Shown piece by piece: positions 24,792 to 33,866 of a stretch of 64,000 nucleotides of DNA; the stretch's first letter is position 1, and each line of letters starts with the position of its first letter. The translations under genes were made by a program, and so were the position numbers. The notes below the pieces were generated by a model. That model saw nothing but the letters and a program-made list of their open reading frames with translations, was not told the DNA's origin and did no database searches. This stretch comes from an uncultured Kordiimonas sp. (GTDB taxonomy: Bacteria > Pseudomonadota > Alphaproteobacteria > Sphingomonadales > Kordiimonadaceae): contig CANNDZ010000001.1 in assembly GCA_947503575.1 (NCBI GenBank), positions 868,001 to 932,000 on the forward strand, read 5' to 3'.

Positions 24792-27143
24792 ATGATTGAA
24801 GCAGTTAAAAAACTAGGTTTGGCAGTGATGGCAGTTGCATTGGTTTCTGTGTCTGCGTCTGCACAGATCAAGCAATCCAAACAACCTCATCATGAAGACA
24901 AATTCCGGCAGCTTGAAGAAAGCTGGCCCACCCCCAATGACCAGCGTATAGCATCTGGTAAACCTGGCCCTGGTTATTGGCAGCAGCAAACGGACTATGA
25001 AATCAAAGTCGAGCTGAACGACGACAATCAAACGATTAGCGGTTCAGAGGTGATCACCTACCGGAACAATTCGCCGCATACGCTGGATTACATCTGGGTA
25101 CGGCTTGATCAGAACCGTTTTGCTAAGCATTCCGATGACCACCTGACCCAGCCAACCAACAACACAGAACGTATGAGCTTTTCTGCCCTAAGGCATGAAA
25201 AGTATCGACAGGAATTTGACGGCGGTTTTAAAATTGCAGCAGTGACCAACGAGCGGGGTGATGCATTACCCTATGCCATCGTGCGCACCATGATGCGAAT
25301 TGACTTGCCTGCGCCCTTGCAGCCTGACAGCAGTTTCACTTTTGGTATTGATTGGTCCTACACCATCATCGAGTCCAAGAAAATTCCGATCAAACGCTCT
25401 GGTTGGGATCACTTTGAAAAAGACGGCAATAAAATTTACAATCTGGGCCAATGGTACCCGCGTGTTGCCGGCTACACAGATGCCAAAGCCTGGAATAACC
25501 GCACCTTTTATGGTCTGGGTGAGTTTCAGACAGAGTTCGGGTCTTACGATGTAGAAATAACCGTGCCGGATGATCATATCGTTGCGGCAACAGGCGAGTT
25601 GCAGAATGCGCGGCAAGTGTTAACGGCTGATCAGCGCGAACGCCTGGAGGCGGCGCGCGGGTCTGACCGGCCTGTTAAAATCGTGACCCGCGATGAAGCG
25701 CTTGCCAACCAGTCCACAGCACCCACTGGCACCGCGACCTGGAAGTTTGAAGCTGAAAATGTTCGGGATTTCGCTTTCGCTTCATCTCGCAAGTTTGTGT
25801 GGGACGCCATGGGGCACAAGCAGGAAAGCGATGGCCGCACGATTATGGCCATGTCCTACTATCCGGAAGAAGGCATGCCGCTGTGGGACAAATATTCCAC
25901 GGAAGCGATTGTCCATACGCTGGAAGTTTATTCTAAATACACATTCCCGTACCCATACCCGGTGGCCATTTCTGTGAACGCTGCAACCAGCGGTATGGAA
26001 TACCCGATGGTCAGCTTCAACCCGCGCCGCCCAGTCGAAGACAAAGAAACCGGCGTCCGTACCTACAGCCGCCGCGCGAAGTACGGCTTGATTGGGGTGA
26101 TTATCCACGAGGTTGGGCACAATTATTTCCCGATGATCGTGAATACGCCTGAACGCGACTGGTTTTGGATGGACGAAGGGTTCAACACTTTCCTTCAGGG
26201 CCTTGCGCACCGCGAATGGGAAGAAGGCTGGCCCGGCAACATCGGGTCCCCAGAGACAATCGTACCGTTCATGATCAGCAAAAATCAGATGCCGGTCATG
26301 ACGGACCCAGAGTCCCTTATTCAGTTTGGGGCAAACGCCTACCGGAAACCGGCGGTTGCTTTTAACATCCTGCGTGAAACGGTTATGGGCCGCGAAGCTT
26401 TTGATCACGCCTTCAAGGAATACGCCCAGCGATGGATGTTCAAGCGGCCTTACCCGGCTGACTTTTTCCGCACGATGGAAGATGCGTCCGGGTATGACCT
26501 GGACTGGTTCTGGCGAGGTTGGTTCTATTCAACCGATCATGTGGATATCTCGCTGGACCGCGTGACCTGGGGCACCATCAACACCAAAGACCCTGACATT
26601 GAGATGGCGTACAAACGTGCCCGCGATGAAGAGCTGGGTAAAACCATGGTACAGCAGCGCCATGCCGATGATCGGCGCCGTGTTTTGGAACGCACTGAAT
26701 TGCAGGATTTCTATAACCAGAACGATAGCTACACCGTTACGGACGCAGACCGGGAGGCTTATGCCAAATATGTTGAAAGCCTCGCAGACTGGGAGCGGGA
26801 ACTGCTGAATAATTCTGAAAACTTCTATTTCCTTGAGTTTTCCAACATTGGCGGGCTGGTGATGCCGGTTATCGTGCAAATTGACTATATGGACGGCACC
26901 AGTGAGATGCGCCGCTGGCCGGCAGAATTATGGCGCCGCAACCCCAACAAGGTGATCAAACTGGTGACCAGCAATAAGGAAATCAAATCGATCACCCTGG
27001 ATCCGCACCGGGAAACGGCAGACGCGAGCCTAGAAAATAATCATTGGCCCCGTAAGGCAGTTCGCACTCGGCTTGAACTGTTCAAATCCAAACGCGGCAA
27101 GAGCCTGATGGAAAAGGCGGGCGAGGGTACGAGCTACCCATAG
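24792..27143 (+). CDS. Secreted M1-family metallopeptidase
   Basis: 783 residues. Signal peptide: MIEAVKKLGLAVMAV and a cut near SASA-Q at about residue 25. The catalytic domain contains GMEYPM (exopeptidase-type GxMEN region altered), HEVGH with zinc ligands at about 439 and 443, and the third ligand Glu about 462 in DEGFN, the exact M1 spacing HExxH-18-E. The long N-terminal beta domain and a basic C-terminal end (KSKRGKSLM) complete it. The ATG at 24792 has GGGAGGG upstream; longer starts lack a signal peptide. Periplasmic peptide degradation is likely. Confidence 0.92.
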   Translation: MIEAVKKLGLAVMAVALVSVSASAQIKQSKQPHHEDKFRQLEESWPTPNDQRIASGKPGPGYWQQQTDYEIKVELNDDNQTISGSEVITYRNNSPHTLDYIWVRLDQNRFAKHSDDHLTQPTNNTERMSFSALRHEKYRQEFDGGFKIAAVTNERGDALPYAIVRTMMRIDLPAPLQPDSSFTFGIDWSYTIIESKKIPIKRSGWDHFEKDGNKIYNLGQWYPRVAGYTDAKAWNNRTFYGLGEFQTEFGSYDVEITVPDDHIVAATGELQNARQVLTADQRERLEAARGSDRPVKIVTRDEALANQSTAPTGTATWKFEAENVRDFAFASSRKFVWDAMGHKQESDGRTIMAMSYYPEEGMPLWDKYSTEAIVHTLEVYSKYTFPYPYPVAISVNAATSGMEYPMVSFNPRRPVEDKETGVRTYSRRAKYGLIGVIIHEVGHNYFPMIVNTPERDWFWMDEGFNTFLQGLAHREWEEGWPGNIGSPETIVPFMISKNQMPVMTDPESLIQFGANAYRKPAVAFNILRETVMGREAFDHAFKEYAQRWMFKRPYPADFFRTMEDASGYDLDWFWRGWFYSTDHVDISLDRVTWGTINTKDPDIEMAYKRARDEELGKTMVQQRHADDRRRVLERTELQDFYNQNDSYTVTDADREAYAKYVESLADWERELLNNSENFYFLEFSNIGGLVMPVIVQIDYMDGTSEMRRWPAELWRRNPNKVIKLVTSNKEIKSITLDPHRETADASLENNHWPRKAVRTRLELFKSKRGKSLMEKAGEGTSYP

Positions 27144-27171
27144 TCCTGAGTGAGAGCAAAAGCGTATGCTG

Positions 27172-27196
27172 TTGCCAGACCTGCTAGGTCTGGCAA
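27172..27196 (+). terminator. Stem-loop after the M1 peptidase
   Basis: TTGCCAGACC (27172-27181), loop TGCTA, GGTCTGGCAA (27187-27196): a perfect 10-bp stem. No T-tract follows, so termination strength is uncertain. It lies between convergent genes. Confidence 0.6.
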
Positions 27197-27264
27197 TATC
27201 AGGTCAGCATGGAGCCTCTTACTCCCATCCGTTTTATGCACCCCTTTTCAGGGTCTATGGCTGA

Positions 27265-28032
27265 TCAGGCGCCTTTGGGCGGTTTAGGGAAAAAGCTGCT
27301 TGTTCGGTCAATATAGGCCTGATACCCCGGCCTGCGTTTTTTCAATCCTGCTTCCAGCAGCGGCACGCCCGACCATTTCATCAAAATCACGGTCATTGCG
27401 ATGGGCGCAAAAATAACCGTCAGGTCGTGGCCCACAAGCCAGATGCCCCACCAAACGCAAGTGTCACCGAAATAATTGGGGTGGCGGGTCCAGGCCCACA
27501 GGCCTGTGTCCAACACTTTGCCTTCATTGGCGGGGTTCGCTTTAAAACGTGCCAACTGCCAGTCACCGACCCATTCAAAAAAGGCCCCAACACCCCACAG
27601 GGCTATCCCAAGGTAGGCGAATATATCCAGTCCTTGTACGGGAGCCGCAAGCGCGGCAATCACCGGGGCGCTGATAATCAGCATCAACACACCCTGAAGG
27701 CCAAAAACAAACCACAGCGTAAACATATGCCGGGCCAGACCTTCTTTGCCTTTGGTCATGCGAATATAGCGCCTGTCTTCACCTTCCGCCAAAAAGCGGC
27801 GCAGGAGATACCCTCCCAGCCGCAGACCCCAGAGGCTAACGAGCAGCAATGTAACGGTTTGCATGGGGCCGATTTCAACCAATTGAACAGCCGCAGCCCA
27901 GCCCACAACAACAAAGCCAATACCCCAGAACGAATCAATAAAACTAACACGATTGACCAGAATGCTAATGATCCACAGCGCAAATAAGGCGATACCCAGC
28001 GCGCTTGCGCTGGCGATATATAAATCAATCAT
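27265..28032 (-). CDS. DUF1295 membrane protein (steroid 5-alpha-reductase-like fold)
   Basis: 255 residues with about six membrane segments. Family features include FIDSFWGIGFV near the N-terminus, LRLGGYLLRRFLAEGEDRRY, and the C-terminal GLWAWTRHPNYFGDTCVWWG, the cofactor-binding region typical of DUF1295 and the wider isoprenylcysteine-methyltransferase / steroid-reductase fold. Substrate unknown; reduction of a lipid is a reasonable guess. The start at 28032 follows GGAGGGGTCATC. Confidence 0.85.
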   Translation of the reverse strand: MIDLYIASASALGIALFALWIISILVNRVSFIDSFWGIGFVVVGWAAAVQLVEIGPMQTVTLLLVSLWGLRLGGYLLRRFLAEGEDRRYIRMTKGKEGLARHMFTLWFVFGLQGVLMLIISAPVIAALAAPVQGLDIFAYLGIALWGVGAFFEWVGDWQLARFKANPANEGKVLDTGLWAWTRHPNYFGDTCVWWGIWLVGHDLTVIFAPIAMTVILMKWSGVPLLEAGLKKRRPGYQAYIDRTSSFFPKPPKGA

Positions 28033-28157
28033 GATGACCCCTCCGGTTTGTCTTCCCTGATTGTTGCCCTTTACGAGAAAATGCCCAATCTGGACTGAAT
28101 CCTTTGCGATCTGAAAGGCAAGCGCTATAGATTGGCGATCGGTGAAAGGACCGGGAT

Positions 28158-28661
28158 GTGAACGAACAAGCGTCCATTATTGATTTTTTAAGCGCGAGCC
28201 TGCGAGGGCTCGACTCGTCAGGGCAGACTATTTTGACGCCGGCGCAACAAAAGGTCAGTGATGATATCGCGGCGGCCCTCGATGCCGAACTTGGTGAGAT
28301 GGTACGCGAACTGGAAAGCGTTGCATCCTGCCAGCAGGATACCGATGAAAGTGGTGCTCCCTTGCCTCCCTTTGAGGCATTTTGTATGGGCGTGCGGAGT
28401 ATCGGTGACAGTCTTTTGCCGCATCTGGTGCAGTCTTTTCGCGCTGGATGTACAGAAGCGGGTGTTCCTTATGAGCCCTTTTTATGGCTTGTCAGGGCAC
28501 GTGCAGATGCATTTGCGGCCTACTTGCTGCAAATTGCGCAGGTCCATGGACTTGCTTTTGACGATACGTTGACCAGCATGGGGAAAAATGAACAAATCGC
28601 GCTGGCAAATCTGGGTGCTTACCTTCGGGGGGTAATGCAGCGGGAACTTGACACGCTATAG
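28158..28661 (+). CDS. Uncharacterised soluble protein
   Basis: 167 residues, GTG start at 28158 with AAGGACCGGGAT upstream. It is acidic and mainly helical, with no signal peptide and no membrane segment. I do not recognise the family. The second half has SFRAGCTEAGVPYEPFLWL and ends in a helix QIALANLGAYLRGVMQREL. Divergent from the DUF1295 gene; the next gene follows after 125 bases with its own direct repeat upstream. Codon use looks normal for the window, so it is likely a real gene. Confidence 0.65.
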   Translation: MNEQASIIDFLSASLRGLDSSGQTILTPAQQKVSDDIAAALDAELGEMVRELESVASCQQDTDESGAPLPPFEAFCMGVRSIGDSLLPHLVQSFRAGCTEAGVPYEPFLWLVRARADAFAAYLLQIAQVHGLAFDDTLTSMGKNEQIALANLGAYLRGVMQRELDTL

Positions 28662-28733
28662 GGGTACTGAGGGCAGGCCAACCAACAATCCTATTCAGCT
28701 TTTGTTCATATGGTCTAAGCTAGAGCTGCCAGT

Positions 28734-28774
28734 GTGGAATAGTTCAATGGGGACCAGTCCTTCGTGGAATAGTT
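28734..28774 (+). promoter_or_regulatory. 11-bp direct repeat with 30-bp period upstream of a secreted-protein gene
   Basis: GTGGAATAGTT at 28734-28744 and again at 28764-28774, exactly 30 bases apart (about three helical turns). The second copy ends 12 bases before the proposed TTG start. This could be a pair of regulator sites on the same DNA face or a chance micro-duplication. Confidence 0.4.
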
Positions 28775-28786
28775 ACGAGACTTAAT

Positions 28787-29266
28787 TTGTTGCATAAAAG
28801 AGTATTATGGATTGCTGCAGTTGTTATTGCGCTGATGCTCCCTTCTGCCATTGCGCAAGATGCGCCGCAATCTGAAGAGGAAACACCAGCCGGTGACGTA
28901 AAGCAAAAAAGCCGTTTTGAACGCCGCGGTGACGCACGCCGCGCGCGCATCATGGAAAAGTATGAAGCCACTGGAGAAACCCTGGCATGTGTACCCATGC
29001 GCAGCTTGCGTCAGTCTATTGTTCTGGACAACCGTACCATCTTCTTTGAAGGCAGAGGTCGCCGCGGTTACATGAACCACTTGCAAAACGACTGCCCCGG
29101 CCTGTTGCGCGAACAACGCTTTGCCTATGCCAACTCTTTTGGGGCCGTATGCCGGGCAGAGATTATCACAATTCTGGATAATTTCGGGCGTACCTGGGGC
29201 AGTTGCGGATTGGGTAACTTTGAAGAGTATAAACAAAAACCCAAAGATGCAGACGACAGCAAGTGA
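28787..29266 (+). CDS. Small secreted protein of unknown function (DUF6491-like)
   Basis: 159 residues with a signal peptide (MLHKRVLWIAAVVIALM, cut near IAQ-D at about 24). An acidic linker is followed by an arginine-rich stretch (SRFERRGDARRARIMEKY). The conserved-looking part LACVPMRSLRQSIVLDN, IFFEGRG, MNHLQNDCPGLL, and ITILDNFG-SCGLG resembles a periplasmic DUF6491-type pattern with paired cysteines. TTG start at 28787 (a second TTG follows directly); the SD is weak. Family assignment is tentative. Confidence 0.6.
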   Translation: MLHKRVLWIAAVVIALMLPSAIAQDAPQSEEETPAGDVKQKSRFERRGDARRARIMEKYEATGETLACVPMRSLRQSIVLDNRTIFFEGRGRRGYMNHLQNDCPGLLREQRFAYANSFGAVCRAEIITILDNFGRTWGSCGLGNFEEYKQKPKDADDSK

Positions 29267-29493
29267 TCATAATCCGGTCTGCATTTGTCGGCAGTCTTCT
29301 GAGTTTCACCCCGGCTGCAAGGGTGTCAATCTACTGATATAAACCTTTGGTTTAGAAGATATATTACTGTTCATGTCTGGGCGCGCCTCACCGCAATCGT
29401 CCCACCTTCCACCGCAATCCCGTTTGTCTCTTGTCTAATCGGGCTCATACCGCTTGATGTTACTTTATCACGACACAGCGAGGGATGGGTCAG

Positions 29494-32400
29494 ATGAAAC
29501 TTACCGAAACAAGCCTGAAGAATCCGGCGGCGGTTATGGTTGTTGCAGCTATGGCGCTTGTACTTGGCGTTGTCATGCTCATGCGGCTGCCGGTGCAATT
29601 ATTTCCTGCCATAGAGCGACCGCAACTGGCGGTGCAAACCTTTTGGCGTGCCGCAAGCCCCAGCGAAATCGAATCTGAAATTGTTGAACCCATCGAAGAA
29701 GTGATGCAGGGCATACCCGGCCTTGAAGAATTGCGGACATTTTCCAACCCAAGCTTTGGCTGGGTCTCAATGGAGTTCGCGCTTGAAGCAGACATGGATA
29801 GAACGTTGCTGGAGGTGATCAGCCGCTTGAATCGCTTGCCTCCGCTGCCTGCAGATGCTGACCGGCCACAAATTGTTATGAACGGAGGCAACCCGCAGGG
29901 TGAAACACTGATTTACCTGTTTACGCAGTTTAGAGAAGACAGTGTGCTGGCGCCCAATGAATATGTCAGCTTTATCGAAGACAATGTTGTGCCCCGGCTA
30001 GAAGCCATCGACGGCGTTGCTGATGTACAGATTAACGCACCACAAGGGCAGCAACTGCTGATAGAATTTGATCCGGTACGTGCGGCCGATCTGGGCGTGA
30101 ACCTCAATGATATTGCCGCGCGCGTCGGGCGCACCGTTGACAGTTCGGGTGGTTATCTGGATGTCGGTCGCCGCCGGTACTTGTTGAACTTTCAGGGGCG
30201 GTATGAACCCAATGAATTACGGTCCCTTATTTTACAGTGGCGCGATGGCAGCCCTGTAACACTGGGTGATATCGCTACCGTCACGATGGGGCCACCGGAA
30301 GCCACCCAGGTCGTTTACCAAAATGGAAACCGCGCGATTGGCATGCCGATCATCCGCGAGTCTGGCGCTAACGTCTTGGCGACTATCGACCGTTTGACGG
30401 AAGAACTGGACTCGATGAATGCCGGTATCCTTGCAGAACAGGGTATCGCAATTGAAAAGTCTTTTGATCCTTCTGTATTCATAAAGCGCGCGATCAACTT
30501 GCTTTCAACTAACCTTCTGATCGGCGTTCTGTTGGCGGTCGGAGTGCTTTGGTGGTTCCTGCGCCAAATACGGGCGACGATACTGATTGCCCTTACGATT
30601 CCGGTTTGTTTGTTAACAACTGTGATCATGCTCGCACTGTTTGGCCGAACGGTGAATGTTATTTCGCTTGCGGGTATGGCGTTTGCGACCGGCATGGTTC
30701 TGGATGCTGCGATTGTGGTACTGGAAAACATTGTACGACTGCGTGAACGCGGGGAAAACCCGTCTCTGGCATCTCTTGCAGGTGCCAAGCAGGTTTGGGG
30801 GGCGTTGTTGGCGTCCACCATTACGACCGTTGCGATTTTTGTTCCCATCCTGTTTTTGAAAGACGCAGAAGGGCAACTGTTTGCCGATCTGGCCATTACG
30901 ATTGCTGTTAGCGTAGGCGTGTCGCTGATTGTTGCCATTACCATCCTGCCCGTTGCCGCTCAGCACTTGCTGAAACGATTACCAGCCAACGAGTCTGCTG
31001 GCTTGCGGGCAAAACGCATTGCATCACGCTTGATGACGATCACCGGCACACCGATCCGCAGGGTCGCAATTATTGGTGGTTTGGTGGCTGCTGCCACTGG
31101 ACTAAGCTGGTCAATGCTGCCGAACCTGAACTATCTGCCGCCTGTAAAACGGGATGCGGTTGATGCTTTCTTGCTATTCCCTTCCGGGTCCAACATGGAA
31201 ACAGTGGATACTGAAATCGCATCGGTGATTGTCGAGCGTCTGCAGCCTTACATGACGGGTGAAAAAGAACCCGCGCTGAAGAACTATTATTTTATCAGCT
31301 TTCCAAATGGCCAGGGTGGCAGCATTGGCGTTCGGGCCCTGGACCAGGGGCGTGTGAAAGAATTGGAACGTATTGTAAACGAAGAAATTCTGGCGGGATT
31401 ACCAGACGTTTTTGCATTTGCCCAGCAAGGCAATCTGTTTGGTGGCTTTGGTGGCGCGGGATCTGTGCAACTTAATATCCAATCAAGGGACCTGGACGGT
31501 TTGAAGGACGTAACCCGCCAGGCCATGGGCTTTATCGCACAGGCACTGCCAGGATCTCGGGCGCAACCGAACCCGGACCCCAATGTCGTTTCACCGGAAT
31601 TGAAAATTGTTCCCAACGATCGTCGTCTGGCGGAGGTTGGTTTCAACCGCAATGACATTGCCCGCATTGTCAGGGCACTGGGGGACGGCTTGTGGCTTGG
31701 TGAACATTTTGACGGCGAGCGCCGGGTGGATATGGTTTTAAAAGCCGCCAACTGGGAAGACCCGGAGCTGTTGAGCAGCACACTGGTTACGACACCCTTG
31801 GGCGGCACTGTGGCCCTGGGTGACCTGGTGACGTTTGAGCGCGGGGTTGGCCCCGCCGTGGTTCAGCGTGTCGACCGCAAGCGAACCGTTACCTTGAATA
31901 TCAGCCAACCAGAAGACATGGCACTTGAGGATATGATTGCGATCCTGAAACAGGAGGTTGAGCCACAGATCAAACCTTTGTTGCCGGCAGATGCAACTGT
32001 GTCTTATGGCGGCAGCGCAGATGCGCTGGACCGGGCAGTCACCTCCTTGTCGTTGAATTTCGTCCTGGCGCTGGGACTGTTGTTTATGATTTTGGCGGGT
32101 CTGTTCAGGTCTACCAAAGATGCCTTGTTTGTTGTGGTTACCATTCCACTAGCGACTGTAGGCGGCGTGCTGGCGCTTAACGTGCTGAACCTGTTTGCCT
32201 TTACGCCGCTTGATCTGTTGACGATGATTGGCTTCATTATTCTGTTGGGGCTAGTGGTTAACAACGCAATTCTGCTGGTGGCGCAAACCCGTAAAGGTGA
32301 GCAGGAAGGCCTTTCCCGCGCCGATGCTGTTGAGCGAGCATTAACCCTGCGGCTGCGGCCGATTTTCATGAGTACACTCACCAGCATTATGGGCATGTTG

Positions 32401-32589
32401 CCGCTGGTTTTGTTCCCGGGTGCAGGCAGCGATATCTACCGCGGTATGGCAACAACAATTGTGGGCGGTATGTGCTTATCAACGCTGTTCACGCTGGTGA
32501 TGTTGCCCGCGCTGCTGCGGCTGGATGAAGGCGGTTTGAGGGGCCTGCTGCCACTGCGGCGGTCACGCGCGCTGACGCCCGCTGAATAA
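29494..32589 (+). CDS. RND-family efflux permease
   Basis: 1031 residues, the usual RND length, with two sets of TM1 plus a periplasmic loop plus five or six TMs. N-terminal NPAAVMVVAAMALVLG is TM1; the TM4 motif reads FATGMVLDAAIVVLENI, and the equivalent second-half motif reads GLVVNNAILLVAQT. The AcrB D407/D408 pair is thus D-A, and the AcrB lysine is Asn, as in many HAE relatives. The ATG at 29494 has GAGGG 9 bases upstream; one at 29485 is the alternative. Forms an operon with the adaptor gene after 32 bases. Substrate unknown; no outer-membrane channel gene is nearby. Confidence 0.93.
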   Translation: MKLTETSLKNPAAVMVVAAMALVLGVVMLMRLPVQLFPAIERPQLAVQTFWRAASPSEIESEIVEPIEEVMQGIPGLEELRTFSNPSFGWVSMEFALEADMDRTLLEVISRLNRLPPLPADADRPQIVMNGGNPQGETLIYLFTQFREDSVLAPNEYVSFIEDNVVPRLEAIDGVADVQINAPQGQQLLIEFDPVRAADLGVNLNDIAARVGRTVDSSGGYLDVGRRRYLLNFQGRYEPNELRSLILQWRDGSPVTLGDIATVTMGPPEATQVVYQNGNRAIGMPIIRESGANVLATIDRLTEELDSMNAGILAEQGIAIEKSFDPSVFIKRAINLLSTNLLIGVLLAVGVLWWFLRQIRATILIALTIPVCLLTTVIMLALFGRTVNVISLAGMAFATGMVLDAAIVVLENIVRLRERGENPSLASLAGAKQVWGALLASTITTVAIFVPILFLKDAEGQLFADLAITIAVSVGVSLIVAITILPVAAQHLLKRLPANESAGLRAKRIASRLMTITGTPIRRVAIIGGLVAAATGLSWSMLPNLNYLPPVKRDAVDAFLLFPSGSNMETVDTEIASVIVERLQPYMTGEKEPALKNYYFISFPNGQGGSIGVRALDQGRVKELERIVNEEILAGLPDVFAFAQQGNLFGGFGGAGSVQLNIQSRDLDGLKDVTRQAMGFIAQALPGSRAQPNPDPNVVSPELKIVPNDRRLAEVGFNRNDIARIVRALGDGLWLGEHFDGERRVDMVLKAANWEDPELLSSTLVTTPLGGTVALGDLVTFERGVGPAVVQRVDRKRTVTLNISQPEDMALEDMIAILKQEVEPQIKPLLPADATVSYGGSADALDRAVTSLSLNFVLALGLLFMILAGLFRSTKDALFVVVTIPLATVGGVLALNVLNLFAFTPLDLLTMIGFIILLGLVVNNAILLVAQTRKGEQEGLSRADAVERALTLRLRPIFMSTLTSIMGMLPLVLFPGAGSDIYRGMATTIVGGMCLSTLFTLVMLPALLRLDEGGLRGLLPLRRSRALTPAE

Positions 32590-32621
32590 ATTCAACGATA
32601 ATTCTAAAAAGCGAGGACATT

Positions 32622-33698
32622 ATGAAACAGAAAAAATGGGTCTGGTCTAAGGCGGGTTTGCTGCTGATGACCGTCGCGCTAGAAACCAGTGCTCAGGCCC
32701 GGCAAGGCCAGCAACCGCCAGCCCTTGTGGAAATTGCGCAAGCGAGCGCTGAACTGATGGCACCGCAGGTTTACATGCCAGGTACTGTGGTCAGCCAAAA
32801 TGACAGCCAGGTTTCAGCGGAAATTACCGGCCGCGTAACCTGGGTTGCGGCGGAAGGCGCCTTGGTTAAAGAGGGCGACTTGCTTGCAAAAATTGACAGC
32901 AGGAACCACCAGCTTGCGGTGGACCTGAACCAGTCGCAGGTTTTGCGGCTTGAGGCACGCATTGTATTTCTGAAGGCTGATTTGGCGCGCCAACAAGAGC
33001 TTGCAGAAACTGAATATGCCCCCACCAGCACTGTTGAAGCAGCGGCAAGCACCCTTGCCATGACCGAGCAGGAACTGGCGCAGGCCCGCATCGCGCTCGA
33101 GCAGTCGAAAATTGATCTTGAACGCACCCAAGTGCGTGCGCCTTTTCCTGGCCGTGTTGTTGAACGGCTTGCTCAGGCCGGGGAATATTCTGTACCTGGC
33201 CGACAAATTGTTCGGCTTGTTGATACGGAAAACCTGGAAGTGCGCGGCCAGGCCCCGGTGAATTTGGCAGGTGTGCTCCGCGACGGTCTTGTCGTTTCGC
33301 TGCGAAAGGATGGGCAGTCGCGTGCGAGTGCAATTCGCGCGTTGGTGCCGGTTGGCGATACCATAAGCCGGACGATGGAAGTGCGCGTCACTGTGCCAGA
33401 GGGAACCGGATATGTGGTGGGTACGGCGTTGCAGATTGGCGTGCCGTCAAGTGCGCCCGCCGAAGTTGTTGCTGTGCCGCGCGATGCCTTGGTGCTGAGA
33501 AGTGATGGCACATACGTATTTCGGATCACGGCGGAGAACACGGCAGAGAGGCTTTTGGTGCGCACAGGCGCTGCCAGCGGCACCCGGGTTGCGGTTGTTG
33601 GGGGCGTTGAAAGCGGAGATCGGGTCGTGGTGCGCGGCGGCGAGCGCCTGCAACCTGGCCAAACCGTGCGGTTTGACGATACTGAAACCAGCCGTTAG
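32622..33698 (+). CDS. RND periplasmic adaptor (HlyD/MFP family)
   Basis: 358 residues. A probable N-terminal signal ends near ETSAQA at about residue 25. Lipoyl-like halves flank a coiled-coil hairpin: VSAEITGRVTWVAAEGALVK, then the long helical hairpin from about 100 to 165, then RTQVRAPFPGRVVERL. Beta-barrel and membrane-proximal domains follow. It links the permease to an outer-membrane channel encoded elsewhere. GAGGAC precedes the ATG. Permease-first order is less common than adaptor-first. Confidence 0.9.
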   Translation: MKQKKWVWSKAGLLLMTVALETSAQARQGQQPPALVEIAQASAELMAPQVYMPGTVVSQNDSQVSAEITGRVTWVAAEGALVKEGDLLAKIDSRNHQLAVDLNQSQVLRLEARIVFLKADLARQQELAETEYAPTSTVEAAASTLAMTEQELAQARIALEQSKIDLERTQVRAPFPGRVVERLAQAGEYSVPGRQIVRLVDTENLEVRGQAPVNLAGVLRDGLVVSLRKDGQSRASAIRALVPVGDTISRTMEVRVTVPEGTGYVVGTALQIGVPSSAPAEVVAVPRDALVLRSDGTYVFRITAENTAERLLVRTGAASGTRVAVVGGVESGDRVVVRGGERLQPGQTVRFDDTETSR

Positions 33699-33763
33699 AG
33701 CGTTCTTGAAGGAGAACCTTACCCTTTGATATGGGAACAAAAGAATATCCACTCTTGGCTATA

Positions 33764-33775
33764 GCGACCGGTCGC
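33764..33775. repeat. 12-bp perfect palindrome upstream of the LytS-type kinase gene
   Basis: GCGACCGGTCGC, between the adaptor stop codon (33698) and the kinase start (33867). It could be an operator for the kinase-regulator operon or a chance GC palindrome. Confidence 0.35.
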
Positions 33776-33866
33776 TTCATAGTGATGCGCAGCGATAGGT
33801 TGCCCGCGTGGGCAAGTGCGGCCATGCTGTGCTTTTGCCCGGCAAAGAAGAACGATTGAGCGCTCT

